From assembly GCA_048296855.1 (NCBI GenBank), contig CP182631.1: a DNA stretch of 64,000 nucleotides; one strand, written 5' to 3'. The DNA is from Pseudocolwellia sp048296855. Lineage in GTDB: Bacteria; Pseudomonadota; Gammaproteobacteria; Enterobacterales; Alteromonadaceae. Made by a program: the position numbers and the translations under genes. A model generated the notes under the pieces. That model was given only the letters and a program-made list of their open reading frames with translations. It made no database searches and was not told where the DNA came from. Position 1 is the first letter of the stretch; the number at the start of each line of letters is the position of its first letter. Shown here piece by piece: positions 26,473-34,737 of the stretch.

Positions 26473-27603
26473 ATGAAAAAAACAACGACACATTTAAATA
26501 CTTTGGCTATTACAAAATCATCATTTGGATTATTAAGTTCTGGTGAGGAAGCTCATTTATTCTCCTTAACCAATAATAAAAACACGCAAATTTGTATTAC
26601 AAATTATGGTGGAGCCATTGTTTCTATAAATACTCCCGGCAACAAAGGTGATCTTGCCGACATAGTACTTGGCTATGATTCTATTGAAGGGTATGAAAAT
26701 GACTCGGATTATTTAGGTGCAATTGTTGGCAGATACGCTGGTAGGATAAAAGAAGGTATTGTTACTTTAGATGAACAAATAATGACACTTTCATTAAACC
26801 ATGAAAATAGCCAGTTACATGGTGGAAAACAAGGCCTAAATAAACAACTATGGCAAGCTGAAATAGAAACATCACCTGAACAAGTATCGTTAACGCTCAA
26901 ACACACTTCACCAGATGGTCATAACGGTTTTACAGGAAAAGTTCAGTTTTGTGTTAAATACACACTAAATAATAACAACGAATTAACGGTTGAATATTTT
27001 GCACACACCAATAAAACCACGATTATTAATTTAACTCAGCACAGTTATTTTAATTTAGCAGGACACGATCAAGGCAGTATTTTAAACCATCAAGTACAGT
27101 TAAATGCAGATTATTTTCTGCCAATGAATAATCAAGCCTATCCAACAGGCGAAAAATTAAAGGTAAAAAACACGCCACATGATTTTACTGCGCTCACCTC
27201 TTTATCATCAGTTATAGACGTATCAAACGAGCAAATCAAAATAGCAAAAGGCTACGATAATTATTGGTTAGTTAATGCCTCTGATACGATTCAAACCTTA
27301 GATGATTATGCCGCCAAAATAGTAGAACCTATGTCAGGAAGAAAACTTACACTCTATACCGACCAACCGAGTGTTATTTTATATACAGGGAATTACTTAA
27401 ATATGGGCTTAGATGGTAGCCAACAAGGTAAAAAAGGTAACGTTTATCAAGCTCAACATGGGTTATGTATAGAGCCACAGTGCGCATTTGATCATTCAAT
27501 ATCTAATGCTAGCTATAAACCTTTTTCAAGCTGTATATTAAAACCAGAACAGCCTTTTTACAGTAAGAGCATTTATGTGTTTGATGTAATAATTCCGCGA
27601 TAA
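26473..27603 (+). CDS. galM: aldose 1-epimerase (galactose mutarotase)
   Basis: A 376-aa GalM-type mutarotase that interconverts alpha and beta anomers of galactose and other aldoses. Conserved stretches include ITNYGGAIVSINTPG, DIVLGYDSIEGYEND, LGAIVGRYAGRI, NHENSQLHGGKQGLN, TQHSYFNLAGH (with the catalytic-type His) and IEPQCAFDHS with the C-terminal Glu base region. No signal peptide. It is divergent from the phosphatase operon and monocistronic. Its role fits galactose use after the beta-galactosidase and agarase-like enzyme encoded elsewhere in the window. Start chosen at ATG 26473, preceded by GAAAGAAC. Confidence 0.92.
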   Translation: MKKTTTHLNTLAITKSSFGLLSSGEEAHLFSLTNNKNTQICITNYGGAIVSINTPGNKGDLADIVLGYDSIEGYENDSDYLGAIVGRYAGRIKEGIVTLDEQIMTLSLNHENSQLHGGKQGLNKQLWQAEIETSPEQVSLTLKHTSPDGHNGFTGKVQFCVKYTLNNNNELTVEYFAHTNKTTIINLTQHSYFNLAGHDQGSILNHQVQLNADYFLPMNNQAYPTGEKLKVKNTPHDFTALTSLSSVIDVSNEQIKIAKGYDNYWLVNASDTIQTLDDYAAKIVEPMSGRKLTLYTDQPSVILYTGNYLNMGLDGSQQGKKGNVYQAQHGLCIEPQCAFDHSISNASYKPFSSCILKPEQPFYSKSIYVFDVIIPR

Positions 27604-27618
27604 ATTTTATAACAATAT

Positions 27619-27673
27619 ATACCCGTTACCACTCAAGAGGCTATTTCAGAGTATCTTGAATGGTAACGGGTAT
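27619..27673. repeat. ATACCCGTTACC palindromic repeat, best copy
   Basis: ATACCCGTTACC-A-CTCAAGA and TCTTGAATGGTAACGGGTAT form a near-perfect 20-bp inverted repeat around a TTTCAGAG core. A close relative is at 49389-49446. It lies 15 bp after galM. The 292-bp gap to serC holds nothing else that I recognise. Confidence 0.75.
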
Positions 27674-27895
27674 AACTTAAAGCTAATCTCATCTTCCTTC
27701 CCTATTTATCCCACCTTGTATTTTTATTCTTTTTTATACGATAAATATTCATTAATTTTAGAGTTTCATTGCCAAACTCTGCAGATATAGGTTAAATTTA
27801 AATCACTTATTTATTCAAACATTTTCATTACCACTATTTTAACAACATTTAAAATTAAAGGCTCACAACACTGATGAAGCCAACAAGGAACATAA

Positions 27896-29011
27896 ATGAA
27901 ACCTAATGTTAAACCAGCAAACCCAAACTTCTCTTCAGGCCCTTGTACTAAACGCCCCGGTTACAATCTTAGTTCGCTAAATACTGACAGTTTAGGCCGC
28001 TCTCACCGTAGTAGCATAGGTAAAGAACGTTTAAAAAAAGCCATTGATGAAACCTCACGATTATTGAATTTACCCCAAGGTTATAAAGTAGGCATAGTAC
28101 CGGGTTCAGACACTGGTGCTATGGAAATGGCGATGTGGTCGTTATTAGGTCAACGTCCTGTAGATGTTTTTGCGTGGGAATCTTTTGGCTCTGGCTGGGT
28201 AACCGATGTTGTTAATCAACTAAAACTTGAAGATGCAAATGCATATATTGCTGAATATGGTCAACTGCCTGATTTTACAAAAGCTAACCCTGAGCACGAT
28301 ACTATTTTTACATGGAATGGCACCACTTCAGGCGTAAAAGTTAATAATGCCGATTGGATAAGTGACGACCGTACAGGCCTAACGATTTGTGATGCCACAA
28401 GTGCCGTTTTTGCTATGAACATTGATTGGCCAAAAATTGATGTTGCTACCTTTAGCTGGCAAAAAGTACTTGGCGGTGAAGGCGCACACGGCATGTTGGT
28501 TTTAAGCCCTAGAGCAGTTGAACGTCTTGAATCATATACGCCTGCATGGCCATTACCTAAGGTATTTCGTTTAACAAGCAAAGGGCAATTAATTGATGGT
28601 ATTTTCAAAGGAGCTACGATTAATACACCTTCGCTATTATGTGTTGAGGATTACCTTGATGCTTTATCTTGGATTGAAAGCATTGGCGGCTTACCCGCTG
28701 CTATTGAGAAAAGTGAAGAAAACTTAAAAGTTTTAGCTGCATATGTTGCAGAAAACACTTGGATCGACTTTTTAGCGCAAAGCCCTGAAATATGTTCTAA
28801 CACCAGTGTTTGTTTTCAATTAAAAGCAAGCGATGAACAAATTAAAACCATGATCAAACTATTAGCAGATGAACAAGTTGCTTTTGATATTGGGGCATAC
28901 AAAGATGCTCCTTCAGGTTTACGTATATGGTGTGGAGCAACGGTTGAAAAATCAGACCTAATAGCTTTACTCCCTTGGTTAACTTGGGCTTACCAGCAAG
29001 CTACAGCATAA
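27896..29011 (+). CDS. serC: phosphoserine aminotransferase, alphaproteobacterial/Methanosarcina type
   Basis: A 371-aa PLP enzyme for the second step of serine synthesis, converting 3-phosphohydroxypyruvate and glutamate to phosphoserine. It begins NPNFSSGPCTKRPGY, has GIVPGSDTGAMEMAMWS, FTWNGTTSGVKV, DATSAVFAM and the PLP lysine in TFSWQKVLGGEGAHGM. This matches the TIGR01365-type subfamily, not the FNFSSGPAMLP subfamily usual in Gammaproteobacteria such as E. coli. It is followed by serA on the same strand (99-bp gap with a hairpin terminator), the arrangement known in alphaproteobacteria. Horizontal origin of the pair is possible but not shown. Confidence 0.88.
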   Translation: MKPNVKPANPNFSSGPCTKRPGYNLSSLNTDSLGRSHRSSIGKERLKKAIDETSRLLNLPQGYKVGIVPGSDTGAMEMAMWSLLGQRPVDVFAWESFGSGWVTDVVNQLKLEDANAYIAEYGQLPDFTKANPEHDTIFTWNGTTSGVKVNNADWISDDRTGLTICDATSAVFAMNIDWPKIDVATFSWQKVLGGEGAHGMLVLSPRAVERLESYTPAWPLPKVFRLTSKGQLIDGIFKGATINTPSLLCVEDYLDALSWIESIGGLPAAIEKSEENLKVLAAYVAENTWIDFLAQSPEICSNTSVCFQLKASDEQIKTMIKLLADEQVAFDIGAYKDAPSGLRIWCGATVEKSDLIALLPWLTWAYQQATA

Positions 29012-29016
29012 CTGAT

Positions 29017-29053
29017 AAAGGCGTTAGTAATTATTATTACTAACGCCTTTTTC
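29017..29053 (+). terminator. rho-independent terminator/attenuator between serC and serA
   Basis: Perfect 15-bp stem AAAGGCGTTAGTAAT / ATTACTAACGCCTTT, four-nt loop, T-run, 5 bp after the serC stop. serA starts 58 bp later, so serA either has its own promoter or depends on read-through. Confidence 0.85.
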
Positions 29054-29110
29054 TTTAAGTACAACAAACATCATTGATATTTTTCCATAATAATAATTTA
29101 AGAGTAACTC

Positions 29111-30280
29111 ATGAAGAAAATCAGAACATACAACAACATTGCAGTAAAAGGTTTAGATAAATTTCCACAAAACAGCTATCAAGTATCTTCAACGTGTGAA
29201 GAGCCCGATGCTATTTTATTACGTAGTCATAAATTACATAATGAAACATTACCCAGCTCAGTTTTAGCTATTGCTCGCGCGGGTGCTGGTGTTAATAACC
29301 TCCCCGTGAGCGATTACACTCCGCAAGGTATCGTGGTATTTAATACCCCTGGCGCCAATTCAAATGCGGTAAAAGAATTAGTATTAGCCAGCTTGTTATT
29401 AGGTTCTCGCGGTATCACTCAAAGTATGAGCTATGTTGATTCGCTCGCCTCAGAAACAGACCCCGTTGAACTACACAAAAAAGTTGAAGCGGGTAAAAAA
29501 CAATATGGCGGTAGCGAACTAGAAGGTAAAACATTAGGTGTAGTAGGTTTAGGCGCTATTGGCGCCAAAATTGCCAACTTAGCATTAAATTTAGGTATGA
29601 ATGTTATAGGTTATGATCCTAAATTAAGTGTTGAGGCTGCATGGCAATTATCATCTAATGTTACTCGCGCTGAAAATCTAAACTCTTTATTAGCACGCTC
29701 TGATTTTATTACTTTGCATGTACCTGTTATTCCTCCAACGTTAGGCTTTATCAATGAAGACGCATTATCTGCCATTAAAGAAGGTGCACAACTGATTAAC
29801 TTAGCACGTGGTGAATTAGTGGATGAAAAAGCGGTTATTGACGCGTTAGATTCAGGAAAACTTAAGCGTTATATTGCCGACTTCCCTAGTGAAGCATTAA
29901 TTGCCCACGAAAAAGTTATATTATTTCCTCACCTTGGTGCCAGTACTGTTGAAGCCGAAGAAAATTGTGCTGTAATGGGCGCTAACCAATTAATCGATTT
30001 TCTTGATAATGGTAATATTGTTAACTCGGTTAACTTTCCCACTATATCAATGGAGCGTACTAAGGGTTACCGAGTTACTTTTGCTAACGACAATGTACCC
30101 AAAGTATTAGGCACCGTTTTAAACTTACTTGCCGATTTAAATATTAACGTATTTGATATGATGAATAAAAGTCGTGATGAAATTGCTTATACCATTTTAG
30201 ATATTGAGCAAGAACCGACACCCGCTTTAATTGAGAAAATTTCAAACGTTGAGCATGTTTTTCACGTAAGAAGTGTTTAG
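29111..30280 (+). CDS. serA: D-3-phosphoglycerate dehydrogenase
   Basis: A 389-aa NAD-dependent dehydrogenase for the first step of serine synthesis. It has an N-terminal substrate domain (AIARAGAGVNNLPV), the Rossmann motif VVGLGAIGAKIAN, the catalytic Arg in LINLARGELVDE and the His in FPHLGASTVEAEE, and a short C-terminal ACT-like domain (LLADLNINVFDMMNKSRDE). The length fits the short-form PGDH without the intervening ASB domain, and the ACT segment could give serine feedback. It pairs with serC upstream. Start ATG 29111 follows an AAGAGTAA ribosome site. It ends before a bidirectional terminator facing ffh. Confidence 0.93.
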   Translation: MKKIRTYNNIAVKGLDKFPQNSYQVSSTCEEPDAILLRSHKLHNETLPSSVLAIARAGAGVNNLPVSDYTPQGIVVFNTPGANSNAVKELVLASLLLGSRGITQSMSYVDSLASETDPVELHKKVEAGKKQYGGSELEGKTLGVVGLGAIGAKIANLALNLGMNVIGYDPKLSVEAAWQLSSNVTRAENLNSLLARSDFITLHVPVIPPTLGFINEDALSAIKEGAQLINLARGELVDEKAVIDALDSGKLKRYIADFPSEALIAHEKVILFPHLGASTVEAEENCAVMGANQLIDFLDNGNIVNSVNFPTISMERTKGYRVTFANDNVPKVLGTVLNLLADLNINVFDMMNKSRDEIAYTILDIEQEPTPALIEKISNVEHVFHVRSV

Positions 30281-30309
30281 ATCAGGTTTGATTTTTGATA
30301 ATAAAAAAA

Positions 30310-30340
30310 GGCTATAACTTGATATAAAGTTATAGCCCTT
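30310..30340. terminator. bidirectional terminator between serA and ffh
   Basis: GGCTATAACTT / AAGTTATAGCC with A-run before and T-rich sequence after, between convergent serA and ffh. Confidence 0.8.
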
Positions 30341-30365
30341 TAATTATATTTCTGATTATCGAATT

Positions 30366-31754
30366 TTAACGACCGCCGAACATTCCACCCATTCCGCCGC
30401 CACCGCCTGGAGGCATCATACCTTTCATGCTACGCATCATTTTTTGCATACCGCCTTTGCCAGACATTTTCTTCATCATTTTTTGCATTTGGGTAAATTG
30501 TTTAAGTAACTTATTCACGTCTTGAATTTGTGTACCTGAACCTAAAGCTATACGACGTTTACGCGAGCCTTTAATAATTTCAGGACGTTGGCGTTCACCT
30601 GGAGTCATAGAGTTGATCATAGCTTCCATACGGATCGTTATTTTATCATCCATTTGGCCTTTGATTTGCTCAGACATATTACCCATACCCGGTAATTTAT
30701 CCATTAAGCCCATCATGCCGCCCATATTTTGCATTTGTTTAAGTTGATCACGAAAATCTTCTAAATCAAACCCTTTACCTGACTTCACTTTTTTAGCTAA
30801 TCGTTCAGCCTGTTTTCTATCAACTTTTTGTTCTACTTCTTCAATAAGAGATAAAACATCACCCATACCTAAAATACGAGAAGCAATACGATCAGGATGG
30901 AAAGGTTCTAAAGCGTCAGTTTTTTCACCAACACCCATAAATTTAATGGGTTTACCAGTAATATGACGAATAGATAAAGCTGCACCACCGCGTGCATCAC
31001 CATCGGTTTTCGTTAAAATAACACCTGTTAATGGTAATGCATCACCAAATGCTTTTGCAGTATTCGCAGCATCTTGACCTGTCATCGCATCAACAGTAAA
31101 TAAAGTTTCTACTGGGTTAATAGCAGCATGAAGATCTTGAATTTCAGTCATCATGCTTTCATCAACGTGCAAACGACCCGCGGTATCAACAATGACTACA
31201 TCAAAAAAGTTAAGTTTTGCATGTGCAATGGCCGCATTACCTATATCAATAGGCTTTTGAGAAATATCACTCGGGAAAAATTCAACATTAACTTCTTTTG
31301 CTAACGTTTCAAGCTGCTTGATTGCCGCAGGTCGGTATACATCGGCACTTACGACTAATACTTTTTTCTTTTCACGTTCTGTTAAAAATTTAGCCAATTT
31401 AGCAACAGAGGTTGTTTTACCCGCACCTTGTAAGCCAGCCATTAACACAACAGCAGGAGGAACAGCTTTTAAATCAAGCCCTTCATTTACTTCCCCCATG
31501 GCTTGTTCAAGTTCAGATTGAACTATTTTTACAAACACTTGCCCCGGAGTTAGGCTTTTAGAAACGTCTTGCCCTACTGCGCGTTCTTTAACTTTATTAA
31601 TAAACTCTTTAATAACAGGAAGCGCTACATCAGCTTCAAGAAGTGCCATACGCACTTCACGTAACGTATCTTTTATATTATCGTCAGTTAAACGGCCACG
31701 GCCACTGATATTTTTGAGTGATTTGGTTAATCGATCGGAAAGATTTTCAAACAT
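30366..31754 (-). CDS. ffh: signal recognition particle protein Ffh (SRP54)
   Basis: A 462-aa SRP GTPase that binds 4.5S RNA and signal sequences for co-translational targeting. It has the N domain (residues 1-90), G domain with G1 GLQGAGKTTSVAKLA, DVYRPAA, VDTAGRLH and LTKTDGDARGGAAL, and the Met-rich M domain (about 300-462) with FRDQLKQMQNMGGMMG and GSRKRRIALGSGT for RNA binding. The tail is rich in Gly and Met. Standard length and all motifs intact. The divergent neighbours ypjD and the CorB-type gene form the common gammaproteobacterial context. Confidence 0.97.
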   Translation of the reverse strand: MFENLSDRLTKSLKNISGRGRLTDDNIKDTLREVRMALLEADVALPVIKEFINKVKERAVGQDVSKSLTPGQVFVKIVQSELEQAMGEVNEGLDLKAVPPAVVLMAGLQGAGKTTSVAKLAKFLTEREKKKVLVVSADVYRPAAIKQLETLAKEVNVEFFPSDISQKPIDIGNAAIAHAKLNFFDVVIVDTAGRLHVDESMMTEIQDLHAAINPVETLFTVDAMTGQDAANTAKAFGDALPLTGVILTKTDGDARGGAALSIRHITGKPIKFMGVGEKTDALEPFHPDRIASRILGMGDVLSLIEEVEQKVDRKQAERLAKKVKSGKGFDLEDFRDQLKQMQNMGGMMGLMDKLPGMGNMSEQIKGQMDDKITIRMEAMINSMTPGERQRPEIIKGSRKRRIALGSGTQIQDVNKLLKQFTQMQKMMKKMSGKGGMQKMMRSMKGMMPPGGGGGMGGMFGGR

Positions 31755-31989
31755 GAAGAACTCTATATATTACGGATACCACAAATTACTTGGTATTATA
31801 CCTGTTGAACAAATAAGCGAAAGTATAAAATTCTTTGCGCTAAAATTTGTACCCTTTATTTTGAGGGAAATCATTAAAAATTTAATTTAAACCGTTATTC
31901 AATCATTAACTATGGCGTAGCAAAATCAATCTGATAGAATCGACGTTATAGGAATAGTTCTTATTTACTTTTATAGTTCTGTAATAAGT

Positions 31990-32805
31990 GTGGAGCACTT
32001 TGTGAGTTTACCTGATATTTTATCAATAACAGCATCCGTAAGTTACTTACTAGCAGCTGTTATTACTATAACAACCCTATTTACACCTAAAGGCCCAAAC
32101 ATAGTATTGGTATTATTTTTAGGTTGCTTAGGTATTATTACTCATGCACTCAGCAGTAGTAGCCACTTAATATATTCACCAGACGTTATTAACTTTAGCT
32201 TACCTAATGTTGTTTCTTTAGTAAGTTTATTAATTACATTAAGTATTTCAGCTGTTGCCATTAAATTTAAAGTTAATTTATTATTACCCGTTGTTTATAG
32301 TTTTGCGGGCTTTTGGCAACTTGTTTTATTTTTAATTCCTGAAGGCCACGAAATTCCAATAATTTCAAACAAAATAAGTGTTATTAGCCATGTAAGTTTA
32401 TCGTTAATTGCTTACTGTATATTAGTTATTGCGACCTTATACGCATTTCAGGTTTCTTATATAAACTACAAATTAAAACAAAAAAAATTACAAGCGGTAA
32501 ACCATTTACCTCCATTAATGCAAGTTGAAGGTCAGCTATTTACCTTACTAGCAATGGGAACTTTGTGTTTAAGTATAAGCTTACTTGTAGGCTTCATATT
32601 TTTAGAAAATTTCTTTTCGGCACAAAACGGCCATAAAATGGTATTTTCTTTTCTTGCTCTCATCACTTATATTGTGATTTTATGGGGTCACTTTAAACAA
32701 GGCTGGAGAGGCCACAAAGTGCTCGTTTTAACCATTATCGCGACATTTTTATTAACATTAGCCTATTTTGGTAGCAGATTTGTGAAAGAGTTTATATTAC
32801 AATAA
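31990..32805 (+). CDS. CcsA/YpjD-type inner membrane protein (cytochrome c assembly-like)
   Basis: A 271-aa membrane protein with about eight hydrophobic helices, of the YpjD branch of the cytochrome c assembly (CcsA/CcmC-like) family. The pattern ISVISHVSLSLIAYCIL and GHKMVFSFLALITYIVILWGHFKQGWRG with conserved His residues resembles the haem-handling WWD-type region in a reduced form. The chosen start is GTG 31990; a GTG four codons later (32002) is an alternative. It lies divergent from ffh and upstream of the CorB-like gene, the same context as E. coli ypjD. Its exact role is not established. Confidence 0.85.
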   Translation: MEHFVSLPDILSITASVSYLLAAVITITTLFTPKGPNIVLVLFLGCLGIITHALSSSSHLIYSPDVINFSLPNVVSLVSLLITLSISAVAIKFKVNLLLPVVYSFAGFWQLVLFLIPEGHEIPIISNKISVISHVSLSLIAYCILVIATLYAFQVSYINYKLKQKKLQAVNHLPPLMQVEGQLFTLLAMGTLCLSISLLVGFIFLENFFSAQNGHKMVFSFLALITYIVILWGHFKQGWRGHKVLVLTIIATFLLTLAYFGSRFVKEFILQ

Positions 32806-32888
32806 GACACAAATAACTGCGGGTTGTAATCAACTAACAGCTTAGTTAACCAACACCCGTATTTTTTAACAAACATAGGATCCACTTT

Positions 32889-34175
32889 TTGGATAACATA
32901 TCAACGGAAACACTCTTTGTTATATTGGGTGTTTTGATACTCGTTTCAGCATACTTTTCTAGCTCTGAAACAGGCATGATGTCTATTAACAGATATCGTC
33001 TACGACACTTAGAAAATCAAAAGCACAAAGGTGCTATGCGTGTTAGTAAGTTACTAGCAACGCCTGATAAACTTATTGGGCTCATATTAATAGGTAACAA
33101 CCTCGTTAATATTTTTGCCTCATTAATCGCTGGTATAATTGCTGAACGTTTATATGGTGATGCAGGTATTTTTTATGCCGGACTACTTTTAACCTTTGTT
33201 ATATTAATTTTTGCAGAAGTTACCCCTAAAACTCTTGCAGCTTTGTACCCTGAAAAAGTCGCCTTCCCAAGCTCAATCTTACTTAATATATTATTAAAAT
33301 TATTATACCCATTTGTTTTAGCGGTTAACTGGCTAACCAACGGTATTTTAAAAATTATTGGCGTAAGCTCAGAGCAAAGAGAGCATCATACGTTAAGCTC
33401 TGACGAACTTAAAACAGTGGTGAACGAAGCGGGGGCATTGTTACCAAAACGCGACCAAAGCATGCTGGTAAGCATATTAGAATTAGAAAAAATTACCGTT
33501 GAAGATATCATGATCCCCAGAAGTGAATTACAAGGTATTGATATTAATGACGATTGGAAAGTTATTCAAAAACAGTTAACCCAAGCAAATCACACCAGAG
33601 TCTTGTTATATAGAGATTCTATTGATGACGTTGTGGGTTATATTCACATGCGAGACGCACTCAAATTACTGTCTAAAAATCAGTTTACTAAAGCTACTTT
33701 AGTAAGAGCCGTAAGAGAGCTTTATTTCATTCCTGAAGGTACAACACTTAATGTACAGCTATTAAAGTTTCAGCATGCTAAAGAGCGTTTAGGCTTAGTT
33801 GTAGACGAGTATGGCGACATTCAAGGCTTAGTTACTTTAGAAGATATTCTTGAAGAAATAGTAGGCGACTTTACAACAACTATGACACCCGCCACCAGTG
33901 AAGAAGTTAACTTACAACCTGATGGAAGTTACCTCGTTGATGGTAGTGCAAACATTCGAGATATTAATAAAGAAATGTCTTGGAATTTTGCATCAGACGG
34001 CCCAAAAACCCTTAACGGCCTGATCATAGAACATTTAGAAGATATTCCAGAAGCTAATTTAAGCGTAAGAGTTTCAGGTTACCCTGTTGAGATTATTGAT
34101 GTAAGCGACAACATGATTAAAACAGTACGCATACTGCCTGAGTTTTATCAGGAAATAAAAGAGACTGAAGAATAA
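32889..34175 (+). CDS. CorB/YfjD-type CNNM-CBS transport protein
   Basis: A 428-aa HlyC/CorC-family membrane protein. It has an N-terminal CNNM (DUF21) domain with four hydrophobic segments (SSSETGMMSINRYRLRHLE, LIGNNLVNIFASL, FAEVTPKTLAALYPEK), a CBS pair (VEDIMIPRSELQGI, LGLVVDEYGDIQGLVTLED) and a C-terminal CorC-HlyC domain. Members act in Mg or divalent cation homeostasis. The start is TTG at 32889, with an ATAGGA ribosome site at 32876-32881. It sits 83 bp after ypjD and is followed by a MITE-like element and a terminator. Confidence 0.9.
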   Translation: MDNISTETLFVILGVLILVSAYFSSSETGMMSINRYRLRHLENQKHKGAMRVSKLLATPDKLIGLILIGNNLVNIFASLIAGIIAERLYGDAGIFYAGLLLTFVILIFAEVTPKTLAALYPEKVAFPSSILLNILLKLLYPFVLAVNWLTNGILKIIGVSSEQREHHTLSSDELKTVVNEAGALLPKRDQSMLVSILELEKITVEDIMIPRSELQGIDINDDWKVIQKQLTQANHTRVLLYRDSIDDVVGYIHMRDALKLLSKNQFTKATLVRAVRELYFIPEGTTLNVQLLKFQHAKERLGLVVDEYGDIQGLVTLEDILEEIVGDFTTTMTPATSEEVNLQPDGSYLVDGSANIRDINKEMSWNFASDGPKTLNGLIIEHLEDIPEANLSVRVSGYPVEIIDVSDNMIKTVRILPEFYQEIKETEE

Positions 34176-34201
34176 CGCCTTTCTAATAATATATTGTATT
34201 T

Positions 34202-34430
34202 AACCTCAACTCGGGTTAATGAATGTTAGATAATGAATTAAAATTATTATTTATCAAAACCTTAACCTGTACCGTTGTTTTCCTAAGTTATATTAGTCTC
34301 TCAACATTGATATTTTTGTGTATAACAAGGTGAATTTTTCTATCTAATAGCTAGCTATTAGTAATAAATTCAACGAAGTTAGGCATAAAAATAGCTTGTT
34401 GAGTAACTTTGCTTATCCCGAGCTGAGGTT
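34202..34430 (+). mobile_element. MITE-like 229-bp element, copy 2
   Basis: Same length, orientation and sequence as copy 1 at 17269-17497 except for two substitutions. Terminal inverted repeats AACCTCAACTCGGGTTA and (reverse complement of the right end) AACCTCAGCTCGGGATA differ at two of 17 positions. ATTT lies on both sides. The internal 18-bp palindrome is at 34344-34361. It begins 26 bp after the CorB-type gene and pushes that gene's terminator downstream. Confidence 0.8.
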
Positions 34431-34435
34431 ATTTA

Positions 34436-34479
34436 CTAATACCAATTAAAATCGTGCATTCAATTGGTATTAGTTTTTT
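34436..34479 (+). terminator. rho-independent terminator, ATACCAATT palindrome
   Basis: CTAATACCAATT (34436-34447) and AATTGGTATTAG (34462-34473) form a perfect 12-bp stem followed by TTTTTT. It probably ends the CorB-type transcript after reading through the MITE-like element. The following 170 bp are AT-rich without clear signals. Confidence 0.75.
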
Positions 34480-34651
34480 AGCAGCCTAAATCTTGCTATT
34501 CAAATATTAACTTAGATATTTAATTACTTAAACTAAACAGGTTAACAGTAATAAATAATATTCGCTAAGCTGCTCTAATACATTTATACAGTATATATCA
34601 CATTTTTCGAGTATAGACTCTACACTAAGATGCTCAATATACTAAATACAA

Positions 34652-34688
34652 AAAAGCCGCTTAATGAATAATCCATTAAGCGGCTTTT
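34652..34688. terminator. bidirectional terminator after the OmpA-like gene
   Basis: Perfect 15-bp stem AAAAGCCGCTTAATG / CATTAAGCGGCTTTT with a 7-nt loop, 50 bp after the stop of the minus-strand OmpA-like gene. Confidence 0.85.
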
Positions 34689-34737
34689 AAATCAGACATT
34701 ACTTATACAATCTCACTAATGAGATTGAAGGGTAATA

